This document shows, piece by piece, positions 34,376 through 43,291 of a DNA stretch of 64,000 nt (its first letter is position 1; each line of letters begins with the position of its first letter). The position numbers and the translations under genes are program-made. The stretch covers positions 1,398,501 through 1,462,500 of the forward strand of contig NZ_OY781365.1 of assembly GCF_963676815.1 (NCBI RefSeq), given 5' to 3'. The notes under the pieces were generated by a model. It saw only the letters and a program-made list of their open reading frames with translations. It ran no database searches and had not been told where the DNA came from. This DNA is from an uncultured Draconibacterium sp. Its GTDB lineage: Bacteria; Bacteroidota; Bacteroidia; Bacteroidales; Prolixibacteraceae.

Positions 34376-35128
34376 ATGTTAAAGATTAAAGACTTATATG
34401 CTTCCGTTGAAGGAATGGAAATCCTGAAAGGAATCAATCTAGAAGTTAAACCCGGCGAAGTTCACGCAATTATGGGACCTAACGGTTCGGGAAAAAGTAC
34501 ACTTGCAAACGTACTTGCCGGAAAAGAAGAATATGAAATCACGCACGGAGAAGTTATTTACGAAGGAGAAGATCTTTTGGAAAAATCTCCGGAAGACCGT
34601 GCCATGGACGGAATCTTTTTAAGTTTCCAGTACCCGGTTGAAATTCCGGGCGTACCAATGGTAAACTTCCTGAAAACTTCGGTTAACGAACACCGCAAGC
34701 ACAAAGGATTAAAAGAACTTACTGCAGGTGAATTCCTGAAACTTATGCGTGAAAAAATGGATTTGGTTGACATGCATACCAAATTAACCAACCGCTCGGT
34801 AAACGAAGGATTCTCGGGTGGTGAGAAAAAGAAAAACGAGATTTTCCAAATGGCATTGCTCGAGCCTAAATTAGCAATTCTTGACGAAACTGATTCAGGA
34901 CTTGATATCGATGCATTGAAAACAGTAGCCAACGGAGTAAACGCGTTGAAATCGCCCGAAAGGTCGACTATTGTAGTAACGCACTACCAGCGTTTGCTCG
35001 ATTATATTGTACCCGATTTTGTTCATATTCTTTACCACGGTAAAATTGTAAAAACTGCCGGGAAAGAACTGGCCTTACAGCTGGAAGAAAAAGGGTACGA
35101 CTGGATTAAATCAGAAAACGGAAATTAA
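34376..35128 (+). CDS. sufC: Fe-S assembly ATPase SufC
   Basis: ABC-type ATPase that drives SufB-SufD rearrangement. Walker A GPNGSGKST (about 34-42), signature FSGGEKKKNEI and Walker B LAILDETDSGLD, which is the SufC-specific D-E-x-D-S-G form. 250 aa. One base separates its stop from the sufD start. Confidence 0.98.
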   Translation: MLKIKDLYASVEGMEILKGINLEVKPGEVHAIMGPNGSGKSTLANVLAGKEEYEITHGEVIYEGEDLLEKSPEDRAMDGIFLSFQYPVEIPGVPMVNFLKTSVNEHRKHKGLKELTAGEFLKLMREKMDLVDMHTKLTNRSVNEGFSGGEKKKNEIFQMALLEPKLAILDETDSGLDIDALKTVANGVNALKSPERSTIVVTHYQRLLDYIVPDFVHILYHGKIVKTAGKELALQLEEKGYDWIKSENGN

Positions 35129-35129
35129 C

Positions 35130-36497
35130 ATGAGCGTTTTAGTTGACAAAGCAGATTTATCGCTAAAATATACCGCACATTACAACGAAGTAAAAGATGA
35201 GCTTTTTGCAAACTCGTCCGATATTTTGAACGCTCAACGAAATAAGGCGTTTCAGAACTTTGTTTTGCAGGGTATACCAACGCGAAAAAATGAAAATTAT
35301 AAATACACCAACCTGAATCCGGCATTTGTGCCCGATTTTAAATTCATCCATACAAAGGAAGAAAAGAAAGCTGATATGGGCGAGGTTTTTCGTTGCGATG
35401 TTCCGCAACTGAATACCAACCTGGCATTGGTTTTTAATGGTTGGTTCTACAAAAACGAAACAGAAAAAGGAGATCTTCCGGAAGGTGTTATTCTCGACAG
35501 CCTCGACAGTATTTCGAAAGAAAGACCGGAGTTGCTGGAAAAATATGCCAGCCTGGCAAAGGTTGAAGAAGACCCGATGGTGGCGCTAAATACAGCCTTT
35601 GCCAAAGATGGTTTTTTCCTTTATGTTCCGAAAAATGTTGCAGTAGAAAGTCCGATTCAGATTATTAATTTGTTGCAGGACGAAAAAGATACATTCTCTA
35701 CTCAACGAAATTTTATCCTTGTTGAAGATGGAGCTAAAGTTCAGGTGTTGTTATGCGATCATACACTGAACCTGAACCAGTACCTGAATAACTCGGTAAC
35801 CGAAATATTTGCCGGCAACAATGCTGAAGTGGAATTTTACACACTACAAAATCAGCACAATAAAGCCACAAATATCAACTCGGTATTTATCGATCAGCAG
35901 CGTGATTCGCGTGTTACTTCGCATACGGCGTCGTTACATGGCGGGCTGATTCGTAACAACCTGAAATTTGCCTTGAATGGTGAAAATGCTGAGGCAAATA
36001 TGTTTGGTATGTCGTTTATGGACAAGAAACAACATGTTGACAATTTCACGCAGGTTATTCATGCAGCACCACATTGCGAGAGCAACCAGGTATATAAAAA
36101 TGTGCTCGACGAAAAATCAACCGGAGCATTTTCCGGAAGAATACACGTTGTTCGCGATGCGCAAAAAACAAATGCTTTCCAGCGCAACAACAATTTGTTG
36201 CTGACTGACGAGGCAACCATGCAAACAAAACCTCAGCTGATTATTGATGCTGACGATGTAAAATGTAGTCACGGTGCAACAGTTGGTCAGATTGACGAAG
36301 AAGCATTGTTTTACCTGCGTGCACGAGGAATTAGGGAGGACAAGGCACGCCTGATGATGATGAACGCTTTTGCCCACGAGGTGGTAAAAGAAATCAAGCT
36401 GGAGCCACTGCGCGACCGTATCGACGAACTGGTTGACAAACGCCTGAAAGGCGAAGTTGCCCGTTGTCACGATTGTGCTTACCAATGCGATTGCTAA
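35130..36497 (+). CDS. sufD: Fe-S assembly protein SufD
   Basis: Partner of SufB, structurally similar but without its catalytic site. GIPTRKNENYKYTNL at residues 50-64 is the helical N-terminal mark, and KCSHGATVGQID (about 380-391) carries the conserved Cys/His of the SufB-SufD interface. It ends in an unusual cysteine-rich tail, CHDCAYQCDC, which may bind metal (inference). 455 aa. Confidence 0.96.
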   Translation: MSVLVDKADLSLKYTAHYNEVKDELFANSSDILNAQRNKAFQNFVLQGIPTRKNENYKYTNLNPAFVPDFKFIHTKEEKKADMGEVFRCDVPQLNTNLALVFNGWFYKNETEKGDLPEGVILDSLDSISKERPELLEKYASLAKVEEDPMVALNTAFAKDGFFLYVPKNVAVESPIQIINLLQDEKDTFSTQRNFILVEDGAKVQVLLCDHTLNLNQYLNNSVTEIFAGNNAEVEFYTLQNQHNKATNINSVFIDQQRDSRVTSHTASLHGGLIRNNLKFALNGENAEANMFGMSFMDKKQHVDNFTQVIHAAPHCESNQVYKNVLDEKSTGAFSGRIHVVRDAQKTNAFQRNNNLLLTDEATMQTKPQLIIDADDVKCSHGATVGQIDEEALFYLRARGIREDKARLMMMNAFAHEVVKEIKLEPLRDRIDELVDKRLKGEVARCHDCAYQCDC

Positions 36498-36607
36498 ATA
36501 TTTCTTTGCGAAACTTTGTAGCCTCGGAATAAAAACAAAGTTTTAAACTCCTGAAGAGTACAGAGTTTCGCAAAGCTTCTTTCCTTTCATTTCGCTATCT
36601 TCGCCTT

Positions 36608-37825
36608 ATGAATTACGATATCGAAAAAATCAGATCATATTTCCCCATTCTCCAGCAAAAAGTTTATAATAAACCACTTGTTTATCTCGACACAGCTGCG
36701 TCGGCACAAAAGCCGGTTCAGGTGCTTCTGAAATTGGAACAGTTGCACAACGATTACTATGGTAACATTCACCGTGGTGCGCACTACATGGCAGATAAAG
36801 CTACGGTTGAATACGAAGAGGTACGCGACAAAGTACAGGCTTTTGTTAATGCCGCTTCGCGTAAGGAAATAATTTTTACTAAAGGGACCACAGAGAGTGT
36901 AAACCTTGTGGCCAGCAGTTTTTGCGAAAAATATGTTTCGGAAGGCGATGAGATTATTGTTTCAGAAATGGAACACCACTCTAACATTGTTCCCTGGCAA
37001 ATTGCAGCCGGAAGACGAAATGCAAAAATCGTAAAACTTCCGTTTAACGACACAGGTTTGCTCGAGATAGAAAAGTTACCTGAACTAATCACTTCAAAAA
37101 CAAAGCTGATTGCCGTTAATCACGTTTCCAATGTATTGGGAACGATCAATCCGATTGCCGAAATTATTGAACTGGCACACAAGAACAATGTGGCTGTTTT
37201 GGTTGACGGAGCGCAGGCTTCGGCACACATAAAAATTGATGTTCAGGAGCTAGATGTTGACTTTTATGCGTTTTCGGCACACAAAGTTTACGGGCCAAAC
37301 GGAGTTGGTGTTTTATACGGAAAAGAAAAGTGGCTGGAAGAAATGCCTCCATACCAGGGCGGCGGACAAATGATTTCGGAAGTGTCGTTTGAGGGAACTA
37401 CGTTTAACGATCTACCATACAAATTTGAAGCGGGAACTCCCAATATATCAGGATTAGCAGCTTTTGGAGCGGCAATCGATCTGGTAAACGAAATTGGCGT
37501 TGAGAATATGGGGCGCCACGAGCACGAATTGCTGGAATATGCCACCGAAAAACTAAAAGCCATCAAAGGGCTGAAGATTTACGGAGAAGCGCCTCACAAA
37601 TCGGGAGTGATCTGTTTTAATATTGATGGAATACATTCCTACGATTTGGGTATGCTGCTCGATAAAATGGGCATCGCCATTCGTACCGGGCATCATTGTG
37701 CCGATCCGATTATGCAGCATTTCGGAATGTCGGCCTGTGCGCGCATTTCATTTGGCATGTACAACACAAAAGAGGAGATCGACATTTTTATGGAGGCGCT
37801 TAATAAAGCGATTATGATGTTCTGA
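36608..37825 (+). CDS. sufS: Cysteine desulfurase SufS
   Basis: PLP enzyme that takes sulfur from cysteine for the Suf scaffold. PLP-lysine in FSAHKVYGPNGVG (Lys about 227) and active-site Cys in RTGHHCADPIM (about 364), both as in class II desulfurases. DTAASAQKPVQVL near the start and ISFGMYNTKEEID near the end complete the family pattern. 405 aa. A 110-base gap follows sufD, but no terminator intervenes. Confidence 0.97.
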   Translation: MNYDIEKIRSYFPILQQKVYNKPLVYLDTAASAQKPVQVLLKLEQLHNDYYGNIHRGAHYMADKATVEYEEVRDKVQAFVNAASRKEIIFTKGTTESVNLVASSFCEKYVSEGDEIIVSEMEHHSNIVPWQIAAGRRNAKIVKLPFNDTGLLEIEKLPELITSKTKLIAVNHVSNVLGTINPIAEIIELAHKNNVAVLVDGAQASAHIKIDVQELDVDFYAFSAHKVYGPNGVGVLYGKEKWLEEMPPYQGGGQMISEVSFEGTTFNDLPYKFEAGTPNISGLAAFGAAIDLVNEIGVENMGRHEHELLEYATEKLKAIKGLKIYGEAPHKSGVICFNIDGIHSYDLGMLLDKMGIAIRTGHHCADPIMQHFGMSACARISFGMYNTKEEIDIFMEALNKAIMMF

Positions 37826-37846
37826 TTATAGAACGCTATACAAAAG

Positions 37847-37890
37847 AAAAATGCCATCCGGATTGAACAAGCAATCGGATGGCATTTTTT
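37847..37890. terminator. Bidirectional terminator sufS / rubrerythrin
   Basis: ATGCCATCCG and CGGATGGCAT stem (with a secondary ATTG/CAAT inner pairing) flanked by A- and T-runs. Confidence 0.92.
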
Positions 37891-37916
37891 ATTTTGGAAA
37901 TTCCACTAAAAGTTTA

Positions 37917-38495
37917 CTAATAATTTGTCTCTTTAATTTCAAAATAAGACTGTGGATGCTGGCACGCCGGACACATTTTCGGAGCGGCAACACCTTCGTG
38001 AATAAAACCACAATTACGGCATTTCCAAACCACTTTATCGCCACGTTTAAATACTTTTCCTTCCTCTAGGTTATTGTACAACGTGCGGTAGCGGTTTTCG
38101 TGCGCTTCCTCAACACGGGCAATCAATTTAAAAGCCATGGCTATTTCTTTAAAACCTTCCTCTTCTGCTACCTTGGCAAACTCTGGATACAGCTCTGTCC
38201 ACTCTTCATTTTCACCTTCGGCCGAAGCTTTCAGGTTTTCCATTGTAGTACCAATTTTTCCGGCTGGGTAAGTAGCTGTAATTTCAACCATATTACCATC
38301 CTCTAAAAACTTAAAGAAACGTTTGGCATGCTCTTTTTCGTTCAATGCTGTTTCTTCAAAAATGGCGGCTATTTGTTCCAAACCTTCTTTTTTGGCTTGC
38401 TTTGCAAAATAATCGTAACGCATACGTGCCTGAGACTCACCGGCAAATGCTTTTAATAAATTCTGTTCGGTTTTTGTACCTGCTAACTTTGTCAT
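37917..38495 (-). CDS. rbr: Rubrerythrin
   Basis: Diiron peroxidase that protects anaerobes and microaerophiles from hydrogen peroxide. The N-terminal four-helix domain has the two iron-binding E-x-x-H sites (EKEHAKRFF and VEEAHENRYR). The C-terminal rubredoxin domain has CRNCGFIHEG and CPACQHPQ. 192 aa, normal. Its position between sufS and sufE on the opposite strand suggests a shared oxidative-stress theme with Suf. A -7-like TATCTTTA lies about 40 bases upstream. Confidence 0.97.
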   Translation of the reverse strand: MTKLAGTKTEQNLLKAFAGESQARMRYDYFAKQAKKEGLEQIAAIFEETALNEKEHAKRFFKFLEDGNMVEITATYPAGKIGTTMENLKASAEGENEEWTELYPEFAKVAEEEGFKEIAMAFKLIARVEEAHENRYRTLYNNLEEGKVFKRGDKVVWKCRNCGFIHEGVAAPKMCPACQHPQSYFEIKETNY

Positions 38496-38660
38496 TTTAC
38501 TCTTGAATTTTTAGTTTTTCTGTTCGGAAGTTTAAAGATAGCTATTTCGACATTTGTAAACTATACGAAAAGATAGTTTTGAATTAGTCTGAATAAACAG
38601 CATTCATCATTGTCATAAACAAGAAAATTACGATCTTTGCTAACTCTTAAAATGATATTT

Positions 38661-39083
38661 ATGAGCATAGAAGAAATTCAACAGGAGATAATTGAAGAGT
38701 TTTCGATATATGAAGATTGGATGGATAAATATGCCTACCTGATTGAATTAGGTAACGATTTGCAAGATTTGGATGCCAAGGATAAAAACGACCAGAACAT
38801 CATTAAAGGATGTCAGTCGCGCGTGTGGTTGGTAGCCGAATTAAAAGATGGCAAAATTTACTTCCGCGGCGAGAGCGATGCTGTTATAGTTAAAGGATTG
38901 GTTGCATTGCTACTTCGTGTTGTTTCGGGCCGTACACCCAAAGAGTTACTTGAAACAAAACTGCATTTTATCGACGATCTGGGATTAAAACAACACCTTT
39001 CGCCAACCCGCTCGAACGGTCTGTTGGCCATGGTAAAACAAATTCGTTTATACGCTGTTGCTTATAGCAAGATTGCAGGATAA
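38661..39083 (+). CDS. sufE: SufE-family sulfur acceptor
   Basis: Receives persulfide from SufS and boosts its activity. KGCQSRVW (Cys about 51) is the acceptor-cysteine motif. 140 aa from MSIEEIQ; the ATG nine bases upstream is an alternative. Followed by sufT after 11 bases. Separated from sufS only by the rubrerythrin gene. Confidence 0.95.
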   Translation: MSIEEIQQEIIEEFSIYEDWMDKYAYLIELGNDLQDLDAKDKNDQNIIKGCQSRVWLVAELKDGKIYFRGESDAVIVKGLVALLLRVVSGRTPKELLETKLHFIDDLGLKQHLSPTRSNGLLAMVKQIRLYAVAYSKIAG

Positions 39084-39094
39084 GGAGGAACGAA

Positions 39095-39400
39095 ATGGAT
39101 AAAAGAATAGATCTAATAATAAATAACCTGAAAGAGGTTTACGACCCGGAAATTCCGGTGAACGTTTACGACCTGGGATTGATTTACAATGTTGATGTTG
39201 ACGAAAACAACCAGGCAAATATTTTAATGACACTTACTGCCCCGGGCTGCCCCGTGGTTGATGTGTTGGTTGACGATATTACTCAAGCCGCCCAATCGGT
39301 TGATGGTGTTGAAAAAGTTGATGTTGAATTAACGTTTGAACCACCTTGGGATAAATCGATGATGAGCGAAGAAGCCCGACTTGAACTGGGATTCTTTTAA
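39095..39400 (+). CDS. sufT: SufT-like DUF59/MIP18 Fe-S assembly protein
   Basis: Small carrier/maturation factor for Fe-S proteins. VYDPEIPVNVYDLGLIYNV near residues 14-32 and LTAPGCPVVD (about 49-58, with the functional Cys) define the family. 101 aa. Good ribosome-binding site (AAGGAGG) 9 bases before the ATG. Co-transcribed with sufE. Confidence 0.95.
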   Translation: MDKRIDLIINNLKEVYDPEIPVNVYDLGLIYNVDVDENNQANILMTLTAPGCPVVDVLVDDITQAAQSVDGVEKVDVELTFEPPWDKSMMSEEARLELGFF

Positions 39401-39451
39401 TCGCGTTAAAATTTTATTACCTGAACTTACCCCCATTATATCAATCGTCTT

Positions 39452-39459
39452 TATTTTTG
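39452..39459 (+). promoter_or_regulatory. -7 promoter box for thiN
   Basis: TATTTTTG, 15 bases before the thiN ATG; leader would be very short. Confidence 0.4.
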
Positions 39460-39474
39460 GTATTTTCGTAACGC

Positions 39475-40110
39475 ATGAGCTACCTACCTTTCGAGTCAAA
39501 AATTGTCATACTTTGTGATGGATCTTTTCCGAAGCATCACATTCCGTTGTCTGTTTTAGAAAATGCCGAACAGATTATTTGTTGCGATGGTGCAGCCGAT
39601 AAACTTATTGAATATGGAATGGAACCAACATTTATTGTTGGCGATATCGATTCTGTTTCGGAAAAGACAAAGGCTACGTTTGCCGACCGTATTGTTTTAA
39701 ACAAAGACCAGGAAACAAACGACCAGACGAAAGCCGTTGAGTTTGTGTTAAATTGGGGTGCTAAAAGTGTAATTATTTTAGGTGCTACCGGAAAAAGAGA
39801 AGACCATACCATTGGTAATATCTCCTTACTTTTAGATTACGCCGAAAAACTGGAAGTGCTCTCAATCAGTAATTCCGGTATTTTCCGACCTGTTCTTCAT
39901 TCTCAGACAATTTCTTCTTTCAAGGGGCAACAAGTTTCCATTTTCTCGTTGGGTACTCCTGCTGCAATCACTTCAAAAGATTTAAAATACCCTTTGAAAA
40001 ATACCATCCTAAACTCTTGGTGGATGGGTACTTTAAACGAATGTCTTGACGAATCATTTTCGCTTGAATTTGAAAAAGGGAAGTTGATTGTTTTTCAAAA
40101 ATTTGAATAA
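39475..40110 (+). CDS. thiN: Thiamine pyrophosphokinase
   Basis: Makes thiamine diphosphate from thiamine and ATP. CDGAADKLIEYGMEPTFIVG (about 39-58) with GDIDSVSE is the metal/ATP-binding block, and LGATGKREDHTIGN (about 102-115) the second. The C-terminal beta domain binds thiamine. 211 aa. It can end at the hairpin shared with lon. Confidence 0.94.
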   Translation: MSYLPFESKIVILCDGSFPKHHIPLSVLENAEQIICCDGAADKLIEYGMEPTFIVGDIDSVSEKTKATFADRIVLNKDQETNDQTKAVEFVLNWGAKSVIILGATGKREDHTIGNISLLLDYAEKLEVLSISNSGIFRPVLHSQTISSFKGQQVSIFSLGTPAAITSKDLKYPLKNTILNSWWMGTLNECLDESFSLEFEKGKLIVFQKFE

Positions 40111-40136
40111 AAAAAAGGTGCCCGTAAGCACCTTTC
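40111..40136 (-). terminator. Terminator of lon
   Basis: Minus strand AAAGGTGC-ttacgg-GCACCTTT continuing into a T-run; 20 bases after the lon stop. Confidence 0.88.
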
Positions 40137-40155
40137 AGTTAATATTTCTAAGGAA

Positions 40156-42609
40156 TTATTCAACCTTCATCGGTTTATCCACTTTTGCTTTTAACAATGC
40201 AATATCCAGCACATCCATAATGGTATTTACAAAGTGGAACTTCAATCCTTTTATGTAGGCTTCTTTAATGTCTTCAAGGTTTTTCTTGTTTTGCTCCGAG
40301 AGAATGATCTCAGTTATTCCGGCGCGTTTTGCAGCAAGAATTTTCTCTTTAATACCGCCAACGGGAAGTACTTTCCCACGTAATGTGATCTCACCTGTCA
40401 TTGCCAGATTTTTCTTCACTTTCCGCTGTGTAAATGCCGATGCCAGCGATGTTACCATCGTAACCCCAGCCGACGGACCATCTTTCGGAATGGCGCCTTC
40501 AGGAACGTGAACATGCACATTCCACTTTTCAAAAACTTCAGGCTTCAGATCCAACTCTTCAGCATGCGATTTCAGGTATTCGTGCGCTAACATTGCCGAC
40601 TCTTTCATTACATCGCCCAGGTTTCCGGTAAGCGTTAAAGCTCCTTTTCCTTTGCTAAGGCTGGTTTCCACAAACAGAATCTCGCCACCAACTGCAGTCC
40701 AGGCCAAACCGGTTACAACTCCGGCAAATTCGTTGCCTTGGTATTTTTCTTTTGAATACTCAGTTACACCAAGATATTCGCGTACATCAGCTTTCGTCAG
40801 TTTCTTATTGTACGATTCCTCGAAAGCAATTTTCTTGGCAACACGACGAATCAGTTTTGCCAGTTTTTTATCGAGCTCGCGCACACCACTTTCGCGGGTG
40901 TAACCATCAATAATCAGCTCAATAACTTCTTTCGGGAAAGTAATATCCGATTTCTTTAAACCATGATTCTCCAGCTGTTTCGGGATGAGATGACGTTTCG
41001 CGATCTCAATTTTTTCCTCTACCAGGTAACCACTAACTTCAATCAGCTCCAAACGATCTCGTAACGGCGGTGCAATCGTGCTCAGCGAGTTGGCGGTAGC
41101 AATAAACATCACTTTCGACAAATCGTAATCGTGTTCGATATAGTTATCATGGAATTCTCCATTTTGTTCCGGATCAAGCACTTCGAGCAGCGCTGATGCC
41201 GGGTCGCCATGAAAATGTTTCGATACTTTATCAATCTCATCCAGGATAAATACCGGATTCGATGATTTTGACTTTTTAATATTTTGAATGATACGTCCCG
41301 GCATTGCACCGATGTAGGTTTTGCGGTGGCCGCGAATTTCTGATTCGTCGTGCAATCCACCCAAACTCATTCGTGCATATTTGCGGCCAAGGGCACGCGC
41401 TACCGATTTCCCTAACGATGTTTTACCAACTCCCGGAGGGCCGTATAAACAAAGGATCGGCGCTTTCATATCGTTTTTCAATTTCAACACGGCCAGGTGT
41501 TCCAGCATACGTTCCTTCACTTTCTCCAGTCCGTAGTGGTCTTCATCCAGCACTTTGCTGGCGTGTTTCAAATCGAAATTATCTTCGGTGTATTCGTTCC
41601 AGGGCAAATCGAGCAAAGTCTGGCAGAATGTAAATTGTACCGAATATTCTCCGGCTGCCGGGTTTAAACGGCCCAGTTTCTCCACCTCGCGATGAAAGAA
41701 CTCATCCACATCTTTGTTCCACTTTTTCTCTTTCGCCTTTTCTTTTAATGCATTTATCTCCTGCTCTACCGGATTTCCACCCAGCTCATCCTGAATGGTT
41801 TTCATTTGCTGGTTTAACATGAACTCGCGTTGTTGCTTGTCCATGTCGGTTTTCACCTTTTTCTGTATATCCTGCTTCAACTCCAGCATCTGTACTTCTT
41901 TCACCAAAAAACTAATGGCTTGCACTCCACGGTCTTTAAGGCTTTCAATTTCCAGCAGCTTCTGTTTATCCTCCACGTTAATATCAGTGTTCGAACAAAT
42001 AAAGTTGATAAGGAAGGTAGAATTCTCAATATTTTTAACCGCAAAAGTAGCTTCGGGCGGCACATTGGCTGAGAACTGCGCAACCTTAATCGACAGGTCT
42101 TTCAGCGAACCAACAATGGCGTTAAACTCATTGTCATCTTTCGAAGTAACATCAGTCAATGGTTCAACCGAGGCCTTAAAATAGGGCTCCTCGCTAACCA
42201 TCTCATTTATTCTAAAACGGCGTTTCCCCTGAATGATCACAGATGTCGATCCGTCGGGCATTTCCAACACCTTCATTATTTCGGCCACGGTACCAATTTC
42301 GTACAAGTCGCTTGCTTCGGGTTTGTCAACCGTATAATCTTTTTGCGCCACGGTACCCAGCAATTTGCTTCCCTGGTTTACATCGCGAATGAGCTTTAAA
42401 GATCGCTCGCGGCCAACGGTAATTGGCAAAACCACCCCCGGAAACAAAACGGTGTTACGCAGCGGTAAAATCGGAAGAACCGATGGCACTTCCACATTCT
42501 TTAAATCCTTGTCATCGCCATCGGCAATAATTGGAAGAAAGTCTGATTCGTTATCCATCATTCCCGATCCGAACATTGTTTGAAAAGCTGTATTCTTATA
42601 TTTACCCAT
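40156..42609 (-). CDS. lon: ATP-dependent protease Lon
   Basis: Degrades misfolded and regulatory proteins. N-terminal substrate domain (about 45-250), AAA+ module with Walker A GPPGVGKTSLGKSVA and VFILDEIDK, and the serine-lysine protease domain with KDGPSAGVTM (Ser about 712) and GGIKEKILAA for the Lys. 817 aa, normal. It has an 18-residue N-terminal extension beginning MGKYKNTAFQ. Upstream lies a 10-bp inverted repeat that may control it. Confidence 0.97.
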   Translation of the reverse strand: MGKYKNTAFQTMFGSGMMDNESDFLPIIADGDDKDLKNVEVPSVLPILPLRNTVLFPGVVLPITVGRERSLKLIRDVNQGSKLLGTVAQKDYTVDKPEASDLYEIGTVAEIMKVLEMPDGSTSVIIQGKRRFRINEMVSEEPYFKASVEPLTDVTSKDDNEFNAIVGSLKDLSIKVAQFSANVPPEATFAVKNIENSTFLINFICSNTDINVEDKQKLLEIESLKDRGVQAISFLVKEVQMLELKQDIQKKVKTDMDKQQREFMLNQQMKTIQDELGGNPVEQEINALKEKAKEKKWNKDVDEFFHREVEKLGRLNPAAGEYSVQFTFCQTLLDLPWNEYTEDNFDLKHASKVLDEDHYGLEKVKERMLEHLAVLKLKNDMKAPILCLYGPPGVGKTSLGKSVARALGRKYARMSLGGLHDESEIRGHRKTYIGAMPGRIIQNIKKSKSSNPVFILDEIDKVSKHFHGDPASALLEVLDPEQNGEFHDNYIEHDYDLSKVMFIATANSLSTIAPPLRDRLELIEVSGYLVEEKIEIAKRHLIPKQLENHGLKKSDITFPKEVIELIIDGYTRESGVRELDKKLAKLIRRVAKKIAFEESYNKKLTKADVREYLGVTEYSKEKYQGNEFAGVVTGLAWTAVGGEILFVETSLSKGKGALTLTGNLGDVMKESAMLAHEYLKSHAEELDLKPEVFEKWNVHVHVPEGAIPKDGPSAGVTMVTSLASAFTQRKVKKNLAMTGEITLRGKVLPVGGIKEKILAAKRAGITEIILSEQNKKNLEDIKEAYIKGLKFHFVNTIMDVLDIALLKAKVDKPMKVE

Positions 42610-42729
42610 GTTTCTTTTTTATATAATGACATTCTGTCGCTAAAAAGACAGAACAGGCAAAACATTGCCGGTTGTTATGTGTGGGGTACTATAAAGCAAT
42701 TGCCATGCCATTTAAACAGACCGCTTAGA

Positions 42730-42770
42730 TTGTCGGTTTGTTCATCAAAATCGGTAAAATAAACCGACAA
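42730..42770. promoter_or_regulatory. 10-bp inverted repeat upstream of lon, possible operator
   Basis: TTGTCGGTTT and AAACCGACAA, a perfect pair with 21 bases between them (arm centres 31 bp apart, about three helical turns), 120-160 bp before the lon ATG. Confidence 0.5.
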
Positions 42771-42818
42771 AATTGCACTAATATGCTTTGGGAGTAACAT
42801 TTCTGAATTTTTGGAAAT

Positions 42819-42853
42819 AAAAAAAGCACTCATCTGTTCGACGAATGCTTTTC
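42819..42853 (-). terminator. Terminator of rpmE
   Basis: Minus strand AAAAGCATTC...GAGTGCTTTT stem with inner TCG/AGA loop and following T-run. Confidence 0.85.
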
Positions 42854-42872
42854 CTATTATCGGTAAGAAAAA

Positions 42873-43136
42873 TTATTTCTTTCTGTTCTGCATGTGTTTT
42901 CCGTAACGGTTCATGAATTTATCAACACGTCCTGCAGTATCCACAAGTTTAGTTTTACCTGTGTAAAAAGGGTGAGATGTGTTAGAAATCTCCAGTTTGT
43001 AAACCGGGTATTCAACGCCATCGATAGTCTCTGTCTCTTTAGTATCAACAGTAGAGCGGGTAATAAAAGTATGTCCGTTTGACATGTCTTTAAACGCTAC
43101 CAATCTGTATTCCGTTGGATGAATGTCTTTTTTCAT
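42873..43136 (-). CDS. rpmE2: 50S ribosomal protein L31, type B
   Basis: 87 aa. Begins MKKDIHPTEYRLVAFKDMSNG; EISNTSHPFYTGKTKLVDTAGRV is the signature. It lacks the CxxC zinc motif, so it is the zinc-independent type B form. Monocistronic with a textbook promoter. Confidence 0.96.
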   Translation of the reverse strand: MKKDIHPTEYRLVAFKDMSNGHTFITRSTVDTKETETIDGVEYPVYKLEISNTSHPFYTGKTKLVDTAGRVDKFMNRYGKHMQNRKK

Positions 43137-43219
43137 TTTGCTTTATTTTTTGTTGAATGGTTACACTCTCGTTGTGCAATCCATTCGAAAATTTATATTC
43201 TTAATCTATTTTCGGGCTG

Positions 43220-43250
43220 CAAAGATATATATTGTTTGCAACTTTCCAAA
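43220..43250 (-). promoter_or_regulatory. Promoter of rpmE2
   Basis: Minus strand: -33 TTTG, 19 bases, -7 TATCTTTG. Exact consensus, about 85 bases before the ATG. Confidence 0.85.
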
Positions 43251-43291
43251 AACTTATTCTATTTATTTGCTTATCAAACAAGTTGTTAATC

